From NCBI RefSeq assembly GCF_017742835.1, contig NZ_CP072392.1, positions 3,743,695 to 3,807,694 of the forward strand: a stretch of DNA of 64,000 nucleotides, written 5' to 3'. The position numbers and the translations under genes were made by a program. The notes beneath the pieces were generated by a model. It ran no database searches, was not told the DNA's origin, and saw only the letters and a program-made list of their open reading frames with translations. Positions 10,016 to 21,763 of the stretch are shown here, one piece after another. Numbering within the stretch: position 1 is the first letter of the stretch; the number at the start of each line of letters is the position of its first letter. The DNA comes from Aquabacter sp. L1I39. Its GTDB lineage: Bacteria > Pseudomonadota > Alphaproteobacteria > Rhizobiales > Xanthobacteraceae.

Positions 10016-11061
10016 GACAATTCCCCGGTGACCGCTTCCAGCGCCTTCCACGCCTCGGTGCCGAACTTGTCCTTCCAGGTCTTGTAGAAGCCCGCCTGGG
10101 TGAGGGCGGCGCGGAAGGCGGGCTTGTCGGCGCTCTCGAACACGAGGCCGCGGGCGCTGAGCTGATCCTTCAGTGAGCCGTTGAGTCGCACCACATCGGC
10201 GCGCTGTTCCATGGAGGCGCGGTCGAACTCGCGACGCACGATCTCCTGCAGGTCCGGCGGCAGCTTGGCCATGGCGCGGCGGTTTGCCACCAGCCAGAAG
10301 GGGTCCCAGATATGATTGGTCTCGGCCACATACTTTTGCACTTCGTAGAGCTTGCCCGCCTCGATGGCGACGAGGCCGTTTTCCTGCCCGTCCACCAGCT
10401 TGGTCTGGAGGGCGGTGTAGAGCTCGTTGAAATTGATGGAGGTGGGGCTGGCGCCGAGCGCGGTGAACAGCGAGGTGAAGATGGGCGAGACCGGCACGCG
10501 AATGCGATAGTCCTTCAGGTCCGCCGGGGTGCGGATGGGCTTGGAGGCGGAGGTGATCTGCCGGAAGGAATTGTCGGACGCCTTGGCGGCGATCACGAGG
10601 CCGGCCTTCTCCACCTGGGCCTTCACATAGTCGCCCACCGGTCCGTCGACGCCGCGCCAGACATGGTCATAGTCGGCGAAGGCGAAGCCCACATTGGTGA
10701 TGGCGGCGCCCGGCGCCACGGTGGAAATGACCGAGCCGGCGATGTTCAGGAACTCGATGCCGCCCGAGCGCACCTGGGTGATGAGGTCGGTGTCGGAGCC
10801 GAGCTGGCTGGCGGGGAAGAATTTCAGCTCCATCCGGCCGCCGGAGGCTTCCTGGATGCGGGCGCAGGCCTGTTCGAGGCGCGCATTGATGGGCTGGGTC
10901 AGCGACTGGCCGGTGGCCACCTTGAAGCTGAATTCGGCCGCCTGTGCGGGCCGGGTGCGGATGGCCACCAGCGGCACGGCGGCGGCCGCCGCGGCGGCGC
11001 CCAGCAGCAGCGACCGGCGCGACACGCCGGACAGGGACTTCGATTTCTCAGTGCGGTTCAT
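10012..11061 (-). CDS. TRAP transporter substrate-binding protein (DctP family)
   Basis: 349 aa periplasmic receptor. The N-terminus carries a twin-arginine-like signal (SRRSLLLGAAAAAAAVP, cleavage near TRPAQAAE), then DctP-family blocks such as FFPASQLGSDTDLITQVRSG, LKDYRIRVPVSP and ELYTALQTKLVDGQENG, the last being the signature around the substrate-binding groove. Start chosen at ATG 11061, preceded by GGGAGGT. First gene of a two-gene transport operon with the fused permease; divergent from a LysR gene whose palindromic site lies in the shared promoter region. Confidence 0.93.
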   Translation of the reverse strand: MNRTEKSKSLSGVSRRSLLLGAAAAAAAVPLVAIRTRPAQAAEFSFKVATGQSLTQPINARLEQACARIQEASGGRMELKFFPASQLGSDTDLITQVRSGGIEFLNIAGSVISTVAPGAAITNVGFAFADYDHVWRGVDGPVGDYVKAQVEKAGLVIAAKASDNSFRQITSASKPIRTPADLKDYRIRVPVSPIFTSLFTALGASPTSINFNELYTALQTKLVDGQENGLVAIEAGKLYEVQKYVAETNHIWDPFWLVANRRAMAKLPPDLQEIVRREFDRASMEQRADVVRLNGSLKDQLSARGLVFESADKPAFRAALTQAGFYKTWKDKFGTEAWKALEAVTGELS

Positions 11062-11302
11062 GTTGACCTCCCCAGTGCCTTCCACGGACCTGCCGCCGGC
11101 ACAATGTCGTTAGAGGACCGGGCGCGATAGGGCTGCGCGGCGCGTCGTCTTGGAAAAGGGGCGGGGATCGTGGCCGCGGTGGCGGCACGTTCTCCTTGGC
11201 TCTGTTTCCTCGTGCGCACCGGTTTGTCCCGGTCACTTTGCTTGATGGGGCGACACTAGGTAGCTTATTCGTGTAGGACAATACAGATTGCTTGCGTGTC
11301 TC

Positions 11303-11317
11303 TTTAGCTGAGCTAAA
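11303..11317. promoter_or_regulatory. Candidate LysR operator palindrome (TTTAGCT-G-AGCTAAA)
   Basis: A perfect 7+7 bp palindrome with one central base ends 9 bp before the LysR start codon and lies within the 265-bp divergent region to the TRAP operon. Its right arm plus flank (AGCTAAACGA, 11311-11320) recurs exactly at 12254-12263. The position suggests autoregulation and control of the transporter; binding by the neighbouring LysR is inference. Confidence 0.5.
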
Positions 11318-11326
11318 CGAAAAATC

Positions 11327-12250
11327 ATGCACCTTCCCCTGCGTGCCATCGGTGTCTTCCATGCGGTCGCCCGGGCCGGCAGCGTCACCCGCGCCGCCGA
11401 GGAATTGGGCGTGACCCCCTCCGCCGTCAGCCAGCAGGTGCAGGCGCTGGAGATCAGCCTCGGCACTGCGCTCATTGGCAAGGCCGGGCGCAATGTGGTG
11501 CTGACCGAGGCGGGCGAGCGCTATTTCGAGATGATCCGGGGGGAGATGGAGCAGATTTCGGAGGCGACCCAGCGCATCCGGGGCTTCCGTTCCATCACCA
11601 CCCTCACCGTGCGCGCCACCCCGAGCCTTGCCACCAAATGGCTTTTGCCGCGCCTTGCCTCCTTCGTCGATGCCCATCCCGACATCGAATTGCGGCTCGA
11701 CGGCACCAACGAGCCCACCGCCTTCCAGAAGGAGAACGTGGATATCGAGGTCCGCCACGGCACGGGCCAATGGCCGGGCCTGTTCGCGGAAGGGCTGGTG
11801 GAGGAGCGCTTTTACCCCGTCTGCGCGCCGGAGCTGGCGGCGGCAGGCTCGCTCAAGCCCGCCGAACTGACCCAGTACCGGCTCATCCATTCCGTGAAGT
11901 CGCAGATGCAATGGACGCGCTGGTTCGGCCATGCGGGGGTGCTTCCCGCCGAGCGGCCGCGCCGCCTGCTGTTCGACCGCACCCACATGGCCATCGACGC
12001 GGCGGCGGGCGGGCTCGGCATCGCGCTCGAAAGCGATCTCATGATGTGGCGGGAATGGAGCACGGGGCGCCTGGTGTGCCCTGTGGCCTCGCCGCCGGAG
12101 GTCTCCCTCGTCACCCAATGGGCCACCTGCCCGCCAGACCATCTGCGCCATTCCAAGGTGAAGCTGTTCTTCGACTGGCTGCGGCGCGAGCGGGATGCCT
12201 GGCGGGCCGAGCGGGAGGCCTGGACCGCCGCCCACGCTGCATCCTTGTAG
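11327..12250 (+). CDS. LysR family transcriptional regulator, GcvA-like
   Basis: 307 aa. N-terminal winged helix-turn-helix (about 1-60: GSVTRAAEELGVTPSAVSQQ) and C-terminal effector domain with the GcvA-type block AGGLGIALESDLMM. Lies divergent to the TRAP transport operon and directly upstream of the SAF oxidoreductase gene, so it probably senses the transported substrate or its metabolite and controls both sides. A palindrome overlaps its 5' leader, which fits negative autoregulation. The effector is unknown. Confidence 0.9.
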   Translation: MHLPLRAIGVFHAVARAGSVTRAAEELGVTPSAVSQQVQALEISLGTALIGKAGRNVVLTEAGERYFEMIRGEMEQISEATQRIRGFRSITTLTVRATPSLATKWLLPRLASFVDAHPDIELRLDGTNEPTAFQKENVDIEVRHGTGQWPGLFAEGLVEERFYPVCAPELAAAGSLKPAELTQYRLIHSVKSQMQWTRWFGHAGVLPAERPRRLLFDRTHMAIDAAAGGLGIALESDLMMWREWSTGRLVCPVASPPEVSLVTQWATCPPDHLRHSKVKLFFDWLRRERDAWRAEREAWTAAHAASL

Positions 12251-12253
12251 AGA

Positions 12254-12263
12254 AGCTAAACGA
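12254..12263. promoter_or_regulatory. Second copy of the AGCTAAACGA half site
   Basis: This decamer is identical to 11311-11320, the right half of the palindrome before the LysR gene. It lies just past the LysR stop and about 137 bp before the SAF oxidoreductase start, where a regulator site for that operon would be expected. Confidence 0.4.
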
Positions 12264-12400
12264 TCCTGTCGGATTTCTAGATGGTGCTTCACAAAACCCC
12301 CTCCTAGCGTGGCGGTCATCGCGGTGGCGCCCGGCGCCCTTAACCGACCGCGCAACGTCGCAGGCGCCTGACGCCCGCTGATCGTCTTGGGAGGACAGTC

Positions 12401-13762
12401 ATGAATCTTCACACTCTGCTGGCCCAGCGGGCCGCTGGCGGAAAGCCCGTGCGCGTGGGCCTCATCGGCGCCGGCAAGTTCGGCTCCATGGTGCTGGCCC
12501 AGGCCCAGCGCATCGAGGGCATGCATGTGGTGGGTGTCGCCGACCTCAATGTGAGCCGCGCCCGCGCCTCCCTGGAGCGGGTGGGCTGGCCCGAAGAGCG
12601 CTATGCCGCCACCTCCCTGGCCGATGCCTATAAGACCGGCCTGACCTGCGTGCTCGACGATGCCGCCGCGCTGTGCGCCTTCGAGGGCGTCGAGTGCATC
12701 ATCGAGGCCACCGGCCACCCCATCGCCGGCATCCGCCATGCGCTCGCCGCCATCGAGGCGGGCAAGCATGTGGTGATGGTGAATGTGGAAGCCGACGTGC
12801 TCTGCGGTCCGCTTCTGGCCGAGAAGGCCCGCCAGCGCGGCGTGGTCTATTCCATGGCCTATGGCGACCAGCCGGCCATCATCTGCGAGCTGGTGGACTG
12901 GGCCCGCTCCTGCGGCTTCGAGATCACCTCCGCTGGCAAGGGCATGAATTTCGAGCCGCGTTACCGCTATTCCACCCCGGACACGGTGTGGGGCTATTTC
13001 GGCTGGAGCGAGGAAGAGGTCGCCAAGGGTGATTTCAACCCCAAGATGTATAATTCCTTCACCGACGGCACCAAGGCGGCCATCGAGATGGCGGCGGTGG
13101 CCAATGGCACCGGGCTGGACTGCCCCGATGACGGCCTCGCCTTCCCGCCCACCGGCCTGCATGACCTCGCCCGCGTCTTCCGTCCGGTGGCCGATGGCGG
13201 CCGCCTTGCCCGTTCCGGCCTCGTGGACATCGCCGCCAGCCAGGAGCCGGACGGCCGCGAGGTGTTCAACAATATCCGCTATGGCGTGTTCGTCACCTTC
13301 AAGGCCACGAGCGAATATACCCGCGCCTGCTTCAAGCAATATGGCCTGCTCACCGACCCGTCGGGCTGGTACGGCTCCATGTGGCGTCCCTTCCACATGA
13401 TCGGCCTGGAGACCTCCATCTCCGTGCTCTCCGCCGTGCTGCGCAACGAGCCCACCGGCTGCTCCAAGGAGTTCCGGGGCGATGCGGTGGCCACCGCCAA
13501 GCGCGACCTGAAGCCGGGCGAGCTGCTGGACGGCGAAGGCGGCTATGCGGTGTGGGCGAACGCCATTCCCGCCAGCCGCAGCCTCGACCTGCGGGCGCTG
13601 CCCATCGGCCTTGCCCACAATGTGAAGCTGAAGCGCCCCGTCGCCCGCGACCAGATCGTCAGCTTCGACGATGTGGAGATCGAGAACGACCTGGACGTTG
13701 TGGCCCTGCGCCGCGCCATGGAAGGCGCCACGCGCCCCGTGGCGTCCCGCTCGGCCGCCTGA
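12401..13762 (+). CDS. NAD(P)-dependent oxidoreductase with C-terminal SAF domain (homoserine dehydrogenase-like)
   Basis: 453 aa. Rossmann fold at the N-terminus (VRVGLIGAGKFGSMV, about 18-32), a homoserine-dehydrogenase-like middle (IIEATGHPIAGI; MAYGDQPAIICELVDWAR), and a SAF domain near the C-terminus (KRDLKPGELLDGEGGYAVWA). This architecture (COG4091 type) is found in catabolic loci for sugar-derived acids or polyols, not in threonine synthesis. A GGGAGGACA ribosome site precedes ATG. A hairpin follows, so it may be mostly its own transcript. Substrate unknown; context (TRAP importer, beta-hydroxyacid dehydrogenase) suggests catabolism of an imported hydroxy-acid. Confidence 0.87.
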   Translation: MNLHTLLAQRAAGGKPVRVGLIGAGKFGSMVLAQAQRIEGMHVVGVADLNVSRARASLERVGWPEERYAATSLADAYKTGLTCVLDDAAALCAFEGVECIIEATGHPIAGIRHALAAIEAGKHVVMVNVEADVLCGPLLAEKARQRGVVYSMAYGDQPAIICELVDWARSCGFEITSAGKGMNFEPRYRYSTPDTVWGYFGWSEEEVAKGDFNPKMYNSFTDGTKAAIEMAAVANGTGLDCPDDGLAFPPTGLHDLARVFRPVADGGRLARSGLVDIAASQEPDGREVFNNIRYGVFVTFKATSEYTRACFKQYGLLTDPSGWYGSMWRPFHMIGLETSISVLSAVLRNEPTGCSKEFRGDAVATAKRDLKPGELLDGEGGYAVWANAIPASRSLDLRALPIGLAHNVKLKRPVARDQIVSFDDVEIENDLDVVALRRAMEGATRPVASRSAA

Positions 13763-13783
13763 GGCCTTCCGGCGTTGCATATT

Positions 13784-13820
13784 GCCGCCGGCCGTTCGCG
13801 CGGCCGGCGGCTTTTCTTTT
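13784..13820 (+). terminator. Rho-independent terminator
   Basis: Stem GCCGCCGGCCG/CGGCCGGCGGC with a 6-nt loop followed by TTTTCTTTT. It separates the SAF oxidoreductase gene from the monooxygenase/dehydrogenase pair, although partial read-through may link them. Confidence 0.8.
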
Positions 13821-13842
13821 GGCCCGGTCAAGAGGTCCAATC

Positions 13843-14169
13843 ATGAGCGAAACGAAACGCCCCTTCGTGGTCATCGCCGAATTCAAGGTGAATCCTGAAC
13901 ATCTCGACGCCTTCCTGGCGCTGGCGGCGGACGACGCCACCTCGTCGGTGGCGCATGAGCCCGGATGCAGCACCTTTGATGTGTGCGTGTCGCCGGACGA
14001 TCCCGGCACCGTCCTCTTCTATGAGGTGTACGAGAACCGCGCCGCCTTCGATGCCCATCTGGAGACGCCCCATCTCGCCCGCTTCCGCGCCGGCTTTCCC
14101 GCGCTGATCGAGGCCGAGCGGCCGGTGCGCTTTCTGGAGCGCGCCTGCCGTGGCGCCGGCGGGGCATGA
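13843..14169 (+). CDS. Antibiotic biosynthesis monooxygenase (ABM) domain protein, YgiN-like
   Basis: 108 aa, one ferredoxin-like ABM domain: VVIAEFKVNPEHLDAFLAL, EPGCSTFDVCVSPDDPG, LFYEVYENRAAFDAHLETPH. Such small dimeric proteins include quinol monooxygenases (YgiN) and heme-degrading enzymes; the EPGC..F motif and length fit the YgiN/putative quinol monooxygenase group. The stop is 1 bp before the next start, so it is an operon partner of the following dehydrogenase. Catalytic role in the pathway is unknown. Confidence 0.85.
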   Translation: MSETKRPFVVIAEFKVNPEHLDAFLALAADDATSSVAHEPGCSTFDVCVSPDDPGTVLFYEVYENRAAFDAHLETPHLARFRAGFPALIEAERPVRFLERACRGAGGA

Positions 14170-14170
14170 C

Positions 14171-15049
14171 ATGACCCGCATCGGATTCATCGGCACCGGC
14201 ATCATGGGCGGCCCCATGGCCGCCAACCTCGCCGCCGCCGGCCATGAGGTGACCGCCTGGAACCGCTCGCCCGAAAAGGCCGCCCGCCTGCCCGGCGTGC
14301 GGGTGGCGGGAACGGCGGGCGGCGCGGCGCGGGGCGCCGACATGGTCATCGTCATGCTCTCCTCCGGCCCGGTCTGCGATGCGGTGCTGCTGGACGAAGG
14401 GGGCGTGCTCGCCTCCATGGCGGCGGGCTCCGCCCTGGTGGTGATGAGTTCCATTCCGGTGGAGACCGCCCAGGGGCAGGCGCGGGCGGCCGGGGCGCGG
14501 GGCATCTTCTATGTGGACGCGCCCGTCTCCGGCGGCGAGAAGGGGGCGAAGGCGGCGAGCCTTGCCATCATGGCGGGTGGCACGGCGCAGGCCTTTGCCC
14601 GCGTCGCCCCAGTGCTTGAGGCCATGGGTCGTCCGGTACATGTGGGGCCGGCGGGGGCGGGGCAATTGTGCAAGCTCATCAACCAGTCCATCGTCGCCTC
14701 CACGCTGGTGGCGGTGGCCGAGGCGCTGGTCCTGGCCCGGCAGGGCGGGGCGGACCCCCTGAAGGTGCGCGAGGCTTTGCTTGGCGGCTTTGCCGATTCC
14801 ACCATCCTCAAGCAACACGCCTTGCGCATGGCCACCGCCGACTTCGTGCCCGGCGGCCCGGCAAAGTATCAGGTGAAGGACACCTCCACCGCGCTCGCCC
14901 ATGCCGCGACGCTCGGGCTGGACCTGCCCATGCTGAAGCTCACCGATTCCCTCTTCGCCGCCATGGTGGACAAGGGGGAGGGCGACCTCGACCATTCCGG
15001 CATCATCCGGGAAGTGGCCCGCATGAGCGGAGCGCGGGAGGCGGCCTGA
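14171..15049 (+). CDS. Beta-hydroxyacid dehydrogenase (3-hydroxyisobutyrate / tartronate semialdehyde reductase family)
   Basis: 292 aa NAD(P)-dependent oxidoreductase. Rossmann motif RIGFIGTGIMGGPMAANL at the N-terminus, substrate motif DAPVSGGEKGAKAASLAIM, catalytic Lys in GQLCKLINQ, and the helical C-terminal dimer domain. Family members interconvert beta-hydroxyacids and semialdehydes (GarR, MmsB). It closes the presumed catabolic locus with the TRAP transporter and SAF oxidoreductase; tartronate semialdehyde reduction is possible but not shown. Confidence 0.9.
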   Translation: MTRIGFIGTGIMGGPMAANLAAAGHEVTAWNRSPEKAARLPGVRVAGTAGGAARGADMVIVMLSSGPVCDAVLLDEGGVLASMAAGSALVVMSSIPVETAQGQARAAGARGIFYVDAPVSGGEKGAKAASLAIMAGGTAQAFARVAPVLEAMGRPVHVGPAGAGQLCKLINQSIVASTLVAVAEALVLARQGGADPLKVREALLGGFADSTILKQHALRMATADFVPGGPAKYQVKDTSTALAHAATLGLDLPMLKLTDSLFAAMVDKGEGDLDHSGIIREVARMSGAREAA

Positions 15050-15169
15050 GGCTTCCGCGCGGCGGCGGGGGCGCGCCTGCGGGAGGGGCGGGGAGGGCGG
15101 CGTGCCATCCCCGCCTCGACGCCGCCGCCTTGAGCGCCTATGTGAAGGGCCACCGCTTCAAGGTTGCCC

Positions 15170-15949
15170 ATGCTCGTCGACAGTCATTGCCATCTGGACT
15201 TCCCCGATTTTGCCGCCGAGCGCGACGCCATCGTCGCCCGCGCCGCAGAGGCGGGGATCTCGCATCTGCTCACCATTTCCACCCGCGTGCGGCGGTTCGA
15301 CGAGATCCGCGCCATCGCCGAGCGCTATGACAACGTCTTCTGCTCCGTGGGGACCCATCCCCACCAGGCGGCGGAAGAGCCGGATGTGACCGCCCAGGAG
15401 CTGGTGGCGCTCTCTGCCCATCCCAAGGTGGTGGCCATCGGCGAGGTGGGACTCGACTATCACTACGACACCAGCCCCCGCGCGGCGCAGGCCCACGGCT
15501 TCCACACCCATATCACCGCCTCGCGGGAAACCGGCCTGCCGCTCATCATCCATGCCCGCGAGGCCGATGACGATGTAGCCGATATCCTGGAACAGGAGAG
15601 CGCCAAGGGTACCTTTCCCTTCGTGCTCCATTGCTTCACGGCGGGGCCGGAACTGGCCCGCCGCGCGCTGGCGCTGGGCGGCTACATCTCCTTTTCCGGC
15701 GTCGTGACCTTCAAGAACAGCGCGGCCCTGCGCGAGATCGCGGCCAGCCTGCCCGAGCACCGTATGCTGGTGGAAACCGACGCGCCCTTCCTCGCGCCCA
15801 TCCCCCACCGGGGCAAGCGCAACGAGCCGGCTTTCGTGCGCGAGACCGCCAAGGTGCTGGCCGCCACGCGCGGCGTGAGCCTCGAACAGCTGGCGGCCCG
15901 CACCACGGACAATTTCTTCACTTTGTTCAGCAAGGCGCGCCGCGCCTGA
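15170..15949 (+). CDS. TatD family metal-dependent hydrolase (DNase)
   Basis: 259 aa TIM-barrel hydrolase. Metal-binding motifs are complete: DSHCHLDF at the N-terminus, GEVGLDYHY, IIHAREADDD, LHCFTAG and VETDAPFL. TatD proteins are cytoplasmic Mg-dependent nucleases/deoxyribonucleases acting in DNA quality control. ATG at 15170 is preferred over an in-frame TTG two codons earlier. In many alphaproteobacteria tatD follows metG/holB; here those genes are absent from the neighbourhood. Confidence 0.93.
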   Translation: MLVDSHCHLDFPDFAAERDAIVARAAEAGISHLLTISTRVRRFDEIRAIAERYDNVFCSVGTHPHQAAEEPDVTAQELVALSAHPKVVAIGEVGLDYHYDTSPRAAQAHGFHTHITASRETGLPLIIHAREADDDVADILEQESAKGTFPFVLHCFTAGPELARRALALGGYISFSGVVTFKNSAALREIAASLPEHRMLVETDAPFLAPIPHRGKRNEPAFVRETAKVLAATRGVSLEQLAARTTDNFFTLFSKARRA

Positions 15950-15964
15950 CAGGAGGAGGGCGTC

Positions 15965-16504
15965 ATGAATCACGATCGCTATGACGACCGCTACATCCGC
16001 GACATCCTCTCGCAGGTGAAGACCGTGGCCGTGGTGGGCGCGAGCCCGAATCCCAGCCGGCCCTCCTTCTTCGTGACCAAATATCTGGCGGAGCGGGGCT
16101 TCGAGGTCTATCCGGTCAATCCCGGTCAGGCCGGCAAGGCCATTGCGGGACGCACCGTCTATGCGACGCTGGCCGATGTGCCCGTGGCCATCGACATGGT
16201 GGACGTGTTCCGCGCGCCGGACCATGTGCCGGCCGTGCTGGAGGAGGCCCTGGCCCTCTCGCCTTTGCCCAAGGTGTTCTGGATGCAGCAGGGCGTGCGG
16301 CACGACGAAGCCGCCGCCAAGGCCGAGGCGGCGGGACTCAAGGTGGTGATGGATCGCTGCCCCAAGATCGAATACGGCCGCCTCTCCGGCGAGATCGGCT
16401 GGACCGGCGTCAACAGCCGCACCATCTCCTCCAAGCGCCCCCAGCGCCTGGGCGCGGGCGTGCAGCGGCTTTCGCTCAGCCGCACGCCCGTGAAGCCGCA
16501 ATAG
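15965..16504 (+). CDS. CoA-binding (YccU-type) protein
   Basis: 179 aa. A Rossmann-like CoA-binding domain: VKTVAVVGASPNPSRPSFFV, GFEVYPVNPGQAG, VDVFRAPDHVPAVLEEA, VFWMQQGVRHDEAA, VMDRCPKIEYGRL. The C-terminal 30 residues are basic and variable. The family binds CoA but has no defined reaction. It starts 15 bp after tatD and is followed by metY; a sulfur-metabolism link is only suggested by that adjacency. Confidence 0.9.
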   Translation: MNHDRYDDRYIRDILSQVKTVAVVGASPNPSRPSFFVTKYLAERGFEVYPVNPGQAGKAIAGRTVYATLADVPVAIDMVDVFRAPDHVPAVLEEALALSPLPKVFWMQQGVRHDEAAAKAEAAGLKVVMDRCPKIEYGRLSGEIGWTGVNSRTISSKRPQRLGAGVQRLSLSRTPVKPQ

Positions 16505-16519
16505 GGCTGCGTGACGAAT

Positions 16520-16556
16520 TTACGTGAAATCACGTAATACACATATTTTCTATGTG
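16520..16556. promoter_or_regulatory. Inverted repeats in the metY promoter region
   Basis: TTACGTGA-AA-TCACGTAA (16520-16537, perfect 8-bp arms) is followed at once by CACATA-TTTTC-TATGTG (16540-16556). The AT-rich block stands out from the GC-rich surroundings and lies 59-95 bp before the metY start, where a promoter with a repressor site is expected. A methionine-responsive regulator is a guess. Confidence 0.5.
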
Positions 16557-16614
16557 ATGACTGGAAATAAACGCCGGCGCGATGCATGATGCCGGGGAAC
16601 GAGGAGGAAGTGAC

Positions 16615-17892
16615 ATGACCGACCGCCATCCCGGCTTCGCCACGCTGGCCGTCCATGCGGGTGCGCAGCCCGACCCCACCACCGGCGCCCGCGCGACCCC
16701 CATCTATCAGACCACGTCCTTCGTCTTCGACGACGTGGACCATGCGGCGGCCCTGTTCGGCCTCCAGACCTTCGGCAACATCTATACCCGCCTCGGCAAC
16801 CCCACGAACGCCGTGCTCGAAGAGCGCGTCGCAGCGCTTGAGGGCGGCACGGCCGCCCTGGCGGTGGCCTCGGGCCATGCGGCCCAACACCTCGTCTTTC
16901 ACACCCTGCTGACGCCCGGCGACGAGTTCGTTGCCTCCCGCAAGCTCTATGGCGGCTCCATCAACCAGTTCACCCACGCCTTCAAGAGCTTCGGCTGGAA
17001 CGTGGTATGGGCGGACCCCGATGACATCGCCAGCTTCGAGCGCGCCATCAGCCCGAAGACCAAGGCCATCTTCGTGGAGAGCATCGCCAATCCCGGCGGC
17101 GTGGTCACCGACATCGCGGCCATTTCCAAGGTGGCGAAGGCGGCGGGCGTGCCGCTGATCGTCGACAACACGCTGGCCTCGCCCTATCTGTGGCGGCCCA
17201 TCGAGCACGGCGCGGACATCGTCATCCACTCGGCCACCAAGTTCCTGGGCGGCCATGGCAATTCCATCGGCGGCGTGATCGTGGACGCGGGCACCTTCAA
17301 CTGGTCCGCCACCGATCGCTATCCCTTCCTCTCCCAGCCCCGCCCCGAATATCAGGGCATCGTGCTGCACGAGACCTTCGGCAATTTCGCCTTCGCCATT
17401 GCCGCCCGGGTGCTGGGCCTGCGCGATCTCGGCCCGGCGCTCTCGCCCTTCAACGCCTTCATGATCCTGACCGGCATCGAGACTTTGGCCTTGCGCATGA
17501 AGCAGCACAGCGCCAATGCTCTGGCCGTGGCGCGCTATCTCTCCACCCATCCGGCGGTGGAATGGGTGAGCTATCCCGGCCTGGAGGGTGACCGCTACCA
17601 TGCGCTCGCCCAGAAATACCTGCCCCACGGCGCCGGCGCGGTGTTCACCTTCGGCCTGAAGGGCGGCTATGAGGCGGGCGTGAATCTGGTGTCGAAGGTG
17701 GAGCTGTTCTCCCACCTCGCCAATATCGGCGACACCCGCTCCCTCATCATCCACCCGGCCTCCACCACCCATCGCCAGCTCTCCGACGAAGCCAAGGTCG
17801 CCGCCGGCGCCGGCCCGCAGGTGGTGCGCATCTCGGTGGGCATCGAGGAGGTGGCCGACATCATAGCGGACCTGGAGCAGGCCCTGGCCTGA
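16615..17892 (+). CDS. metY: O-acetylhomoserine sulfhydrylase (aminocarboxypropyltransferase)
   Basis: 425 aa PLP enzyme making homocysteine from O-acetylhomoserine and sulfide (or methionine from methanethiol). Cys/Met-metabolism PLP signature: [36 protein letters not shown], and the PLP lysine in [13 protein letters not shown]-terminal substrate block [16 protein letters not shown] follows GAGGAGGAAG. An AT-rich region with two inverted repeats lies upstream; no SAM-II riboswitch was recognised. Followed by a hairpin terminator. Confidence 0.95.
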   Translation: MTDRHPGFATLAVHAGAQPDPTTGARATPIYQTTSFVFDDVDHAAALFGLQTFGNIYTRLGNPTNAVLEERVAALEGGTAALAVASGHAAQHLVFHTLLTPGDEFVASRKLYGGSINQFTHAFKSFGWNVVWADPDDIASFERAISPKTKAIFVESIANPGGVVTDIAAISKVAKAAGVPLIVDNTLASPYLWRPIEHGADIVIHSATKFLGGHGNSIGGVIVDAGTFNWSATDRYPFLSQPRPEYQGIVLHETFGNFAFAIAARVLGLRDLGPALSPFNAFMILTGIETLALRMKQHSANALAVARYLSTHPAVEWVSYPGLEGDRYHALAQKYLPHGAGAVFTFGLKGGYEAGVNLVSKVELFSHLANIGDTRSLIIHPASTTHRQLSDEAKVAAGAGPQVVRISVGIEEVADIIADLEQALA

Positions 17893-17933
17893 GCGGCCGG
17901 CGCCCGCTTTCGGCGGTCTTCTGAGGGACATCC

Positions 17934-17961
17934 AGGGCGCGGACATCATCCGCGCCCTTTC
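17934..17961 (+). terminator. Terminator after metY
   Basis: AGGGCGCGGA/TCCGCGCCCT stem with a 5-nt loop, then TTTCC. It lies 41 bp after the metY stop in the convergent gap to uvrA. Confidence 0.7.
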
Positions 17962-17976
17962 CGCTTCTTAGCCGCC

Positions 17977-17999
17977 ATGCCCGGGCTTGTCCCGGGCAT
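17977..17999. repeat. Short palindromic intergenic repeat (ATGCCCGGG-CTTGT-CCCGGGCAT)
   Basis: A perfect 9-bp inverted repeat of the GCCCGGG-CTTGT-CCCGGGC kind that is scattered between genes in many Hyphomicrobiales. Related hairpins occur in this window at 30444-30467 and 53109-53131. It may also end uvrA transcription. Confidence 0.55.
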
Positions 18000-18088
18000 C
18001 CACGCCGCGCCGCTGGCGCACCCCGAAGTTTGTCCCAGGCGATCCCCAGGGGATCACACTCCCTGAGACGACCGGCAGCGGCGACCAC

Positions 18089-21250
<3,162 letters not shown>

Positions 21251-21763
21251 GGATGCGGGCTCGGACTTGTGGCGCAGGCCGGGCGCCGGACCGGGGAAAG
21301 ACAGAGCAGGCCGAAGACCGCGCCGCGCCCCTTTACGCGCCCCGACCCGGCAGGGATCACCGGGGCAAGGGTCAAGAGGGGCGCGGGAAGGCGCGGCGAC
21401 ATGGCTCGCACGTCCTATCTAAGAGCAGGCGGTTCAGGAACAAGGGTGCAGTGCGAAAGGAAGCCTCTTCCATGGCCGCCCGCCTGTCAAAGGCGGCGGA
21501 TGTCGCCCGCTTGTCGGCCCGCGCCGAATATGCGGTTGAAGAAGCCGTTCCGGCGCGACTCTCCCCTTGCCACTCAAATCGCCGACCTATAGAACATATC
21601 AAGAACGCAGAGGGAAGGGGCCGGCGGCCTTTTTGGTGGACAAAGGCTTTGCGCGCCTTCCCCGGCGGGTTTTGCGCTGTAGGGTGCATGCGCGTCCGCG
21701 AGGGCGGGCCCTGCGCTCGGCGCTCAAGCGGAAGCAATCGGGAACGGACGGCGGAGGAAGAAG
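21251..21763. other. uvrA-ssb divergent intergenic region
   Basis: 513 bp with no convincing gene. It holds the LexA-type box at 21592-21606 nearer to ssb; the open frames present have arginine/proline-rich compositions typical of non-coding GC-rich DNA. Confidence 0.6.
21592..21606. promoter_or_regulatory. LexA (SOS) box, GAAC-N7-GAAC (= GTTC-N7-GTTC on the other strand)
   Basis: GAACATATCAAGAAC matches the alphaproteobacterial LexA consensus GTTCN7GTTC exactly on the minus strand, i.e. the direction of uvrA. It sits in the uvrA-ssb divergent region, a place known for SOS control in proteobacteria, so DNA-damage induction of uvrA and perhaps ssb is likely. Confidence 0.8.

Noticed and set aside
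8093-10087. Plus-strand open frame opposite the TRAP permease
   Set aside because: Composition (His, Gln, Asp, Arg, Gly) is that of a reverse-read membrane protein; the minus-strand TRAP gene is clear.
12401-13762. Homoserine dehydrogenase of threonine synthesis
   Set aside because: Only the N-terminal half resembles it; the C-terminal SAF domain and the transport context point to a catabolic oxidoreductase.
16505-16614. SAM-II riboswitch before metY
   Set aside because: The conserved pseudoknot sequences were not recognisable; only inverted repeats typical of protein sites are seen.
21372-21737. Possible minus-strand gene between uvrA and ssb
   Set aside because: No motif or ribosome site and it would cover the LexA-type box; composition is that of non-coding DNA.
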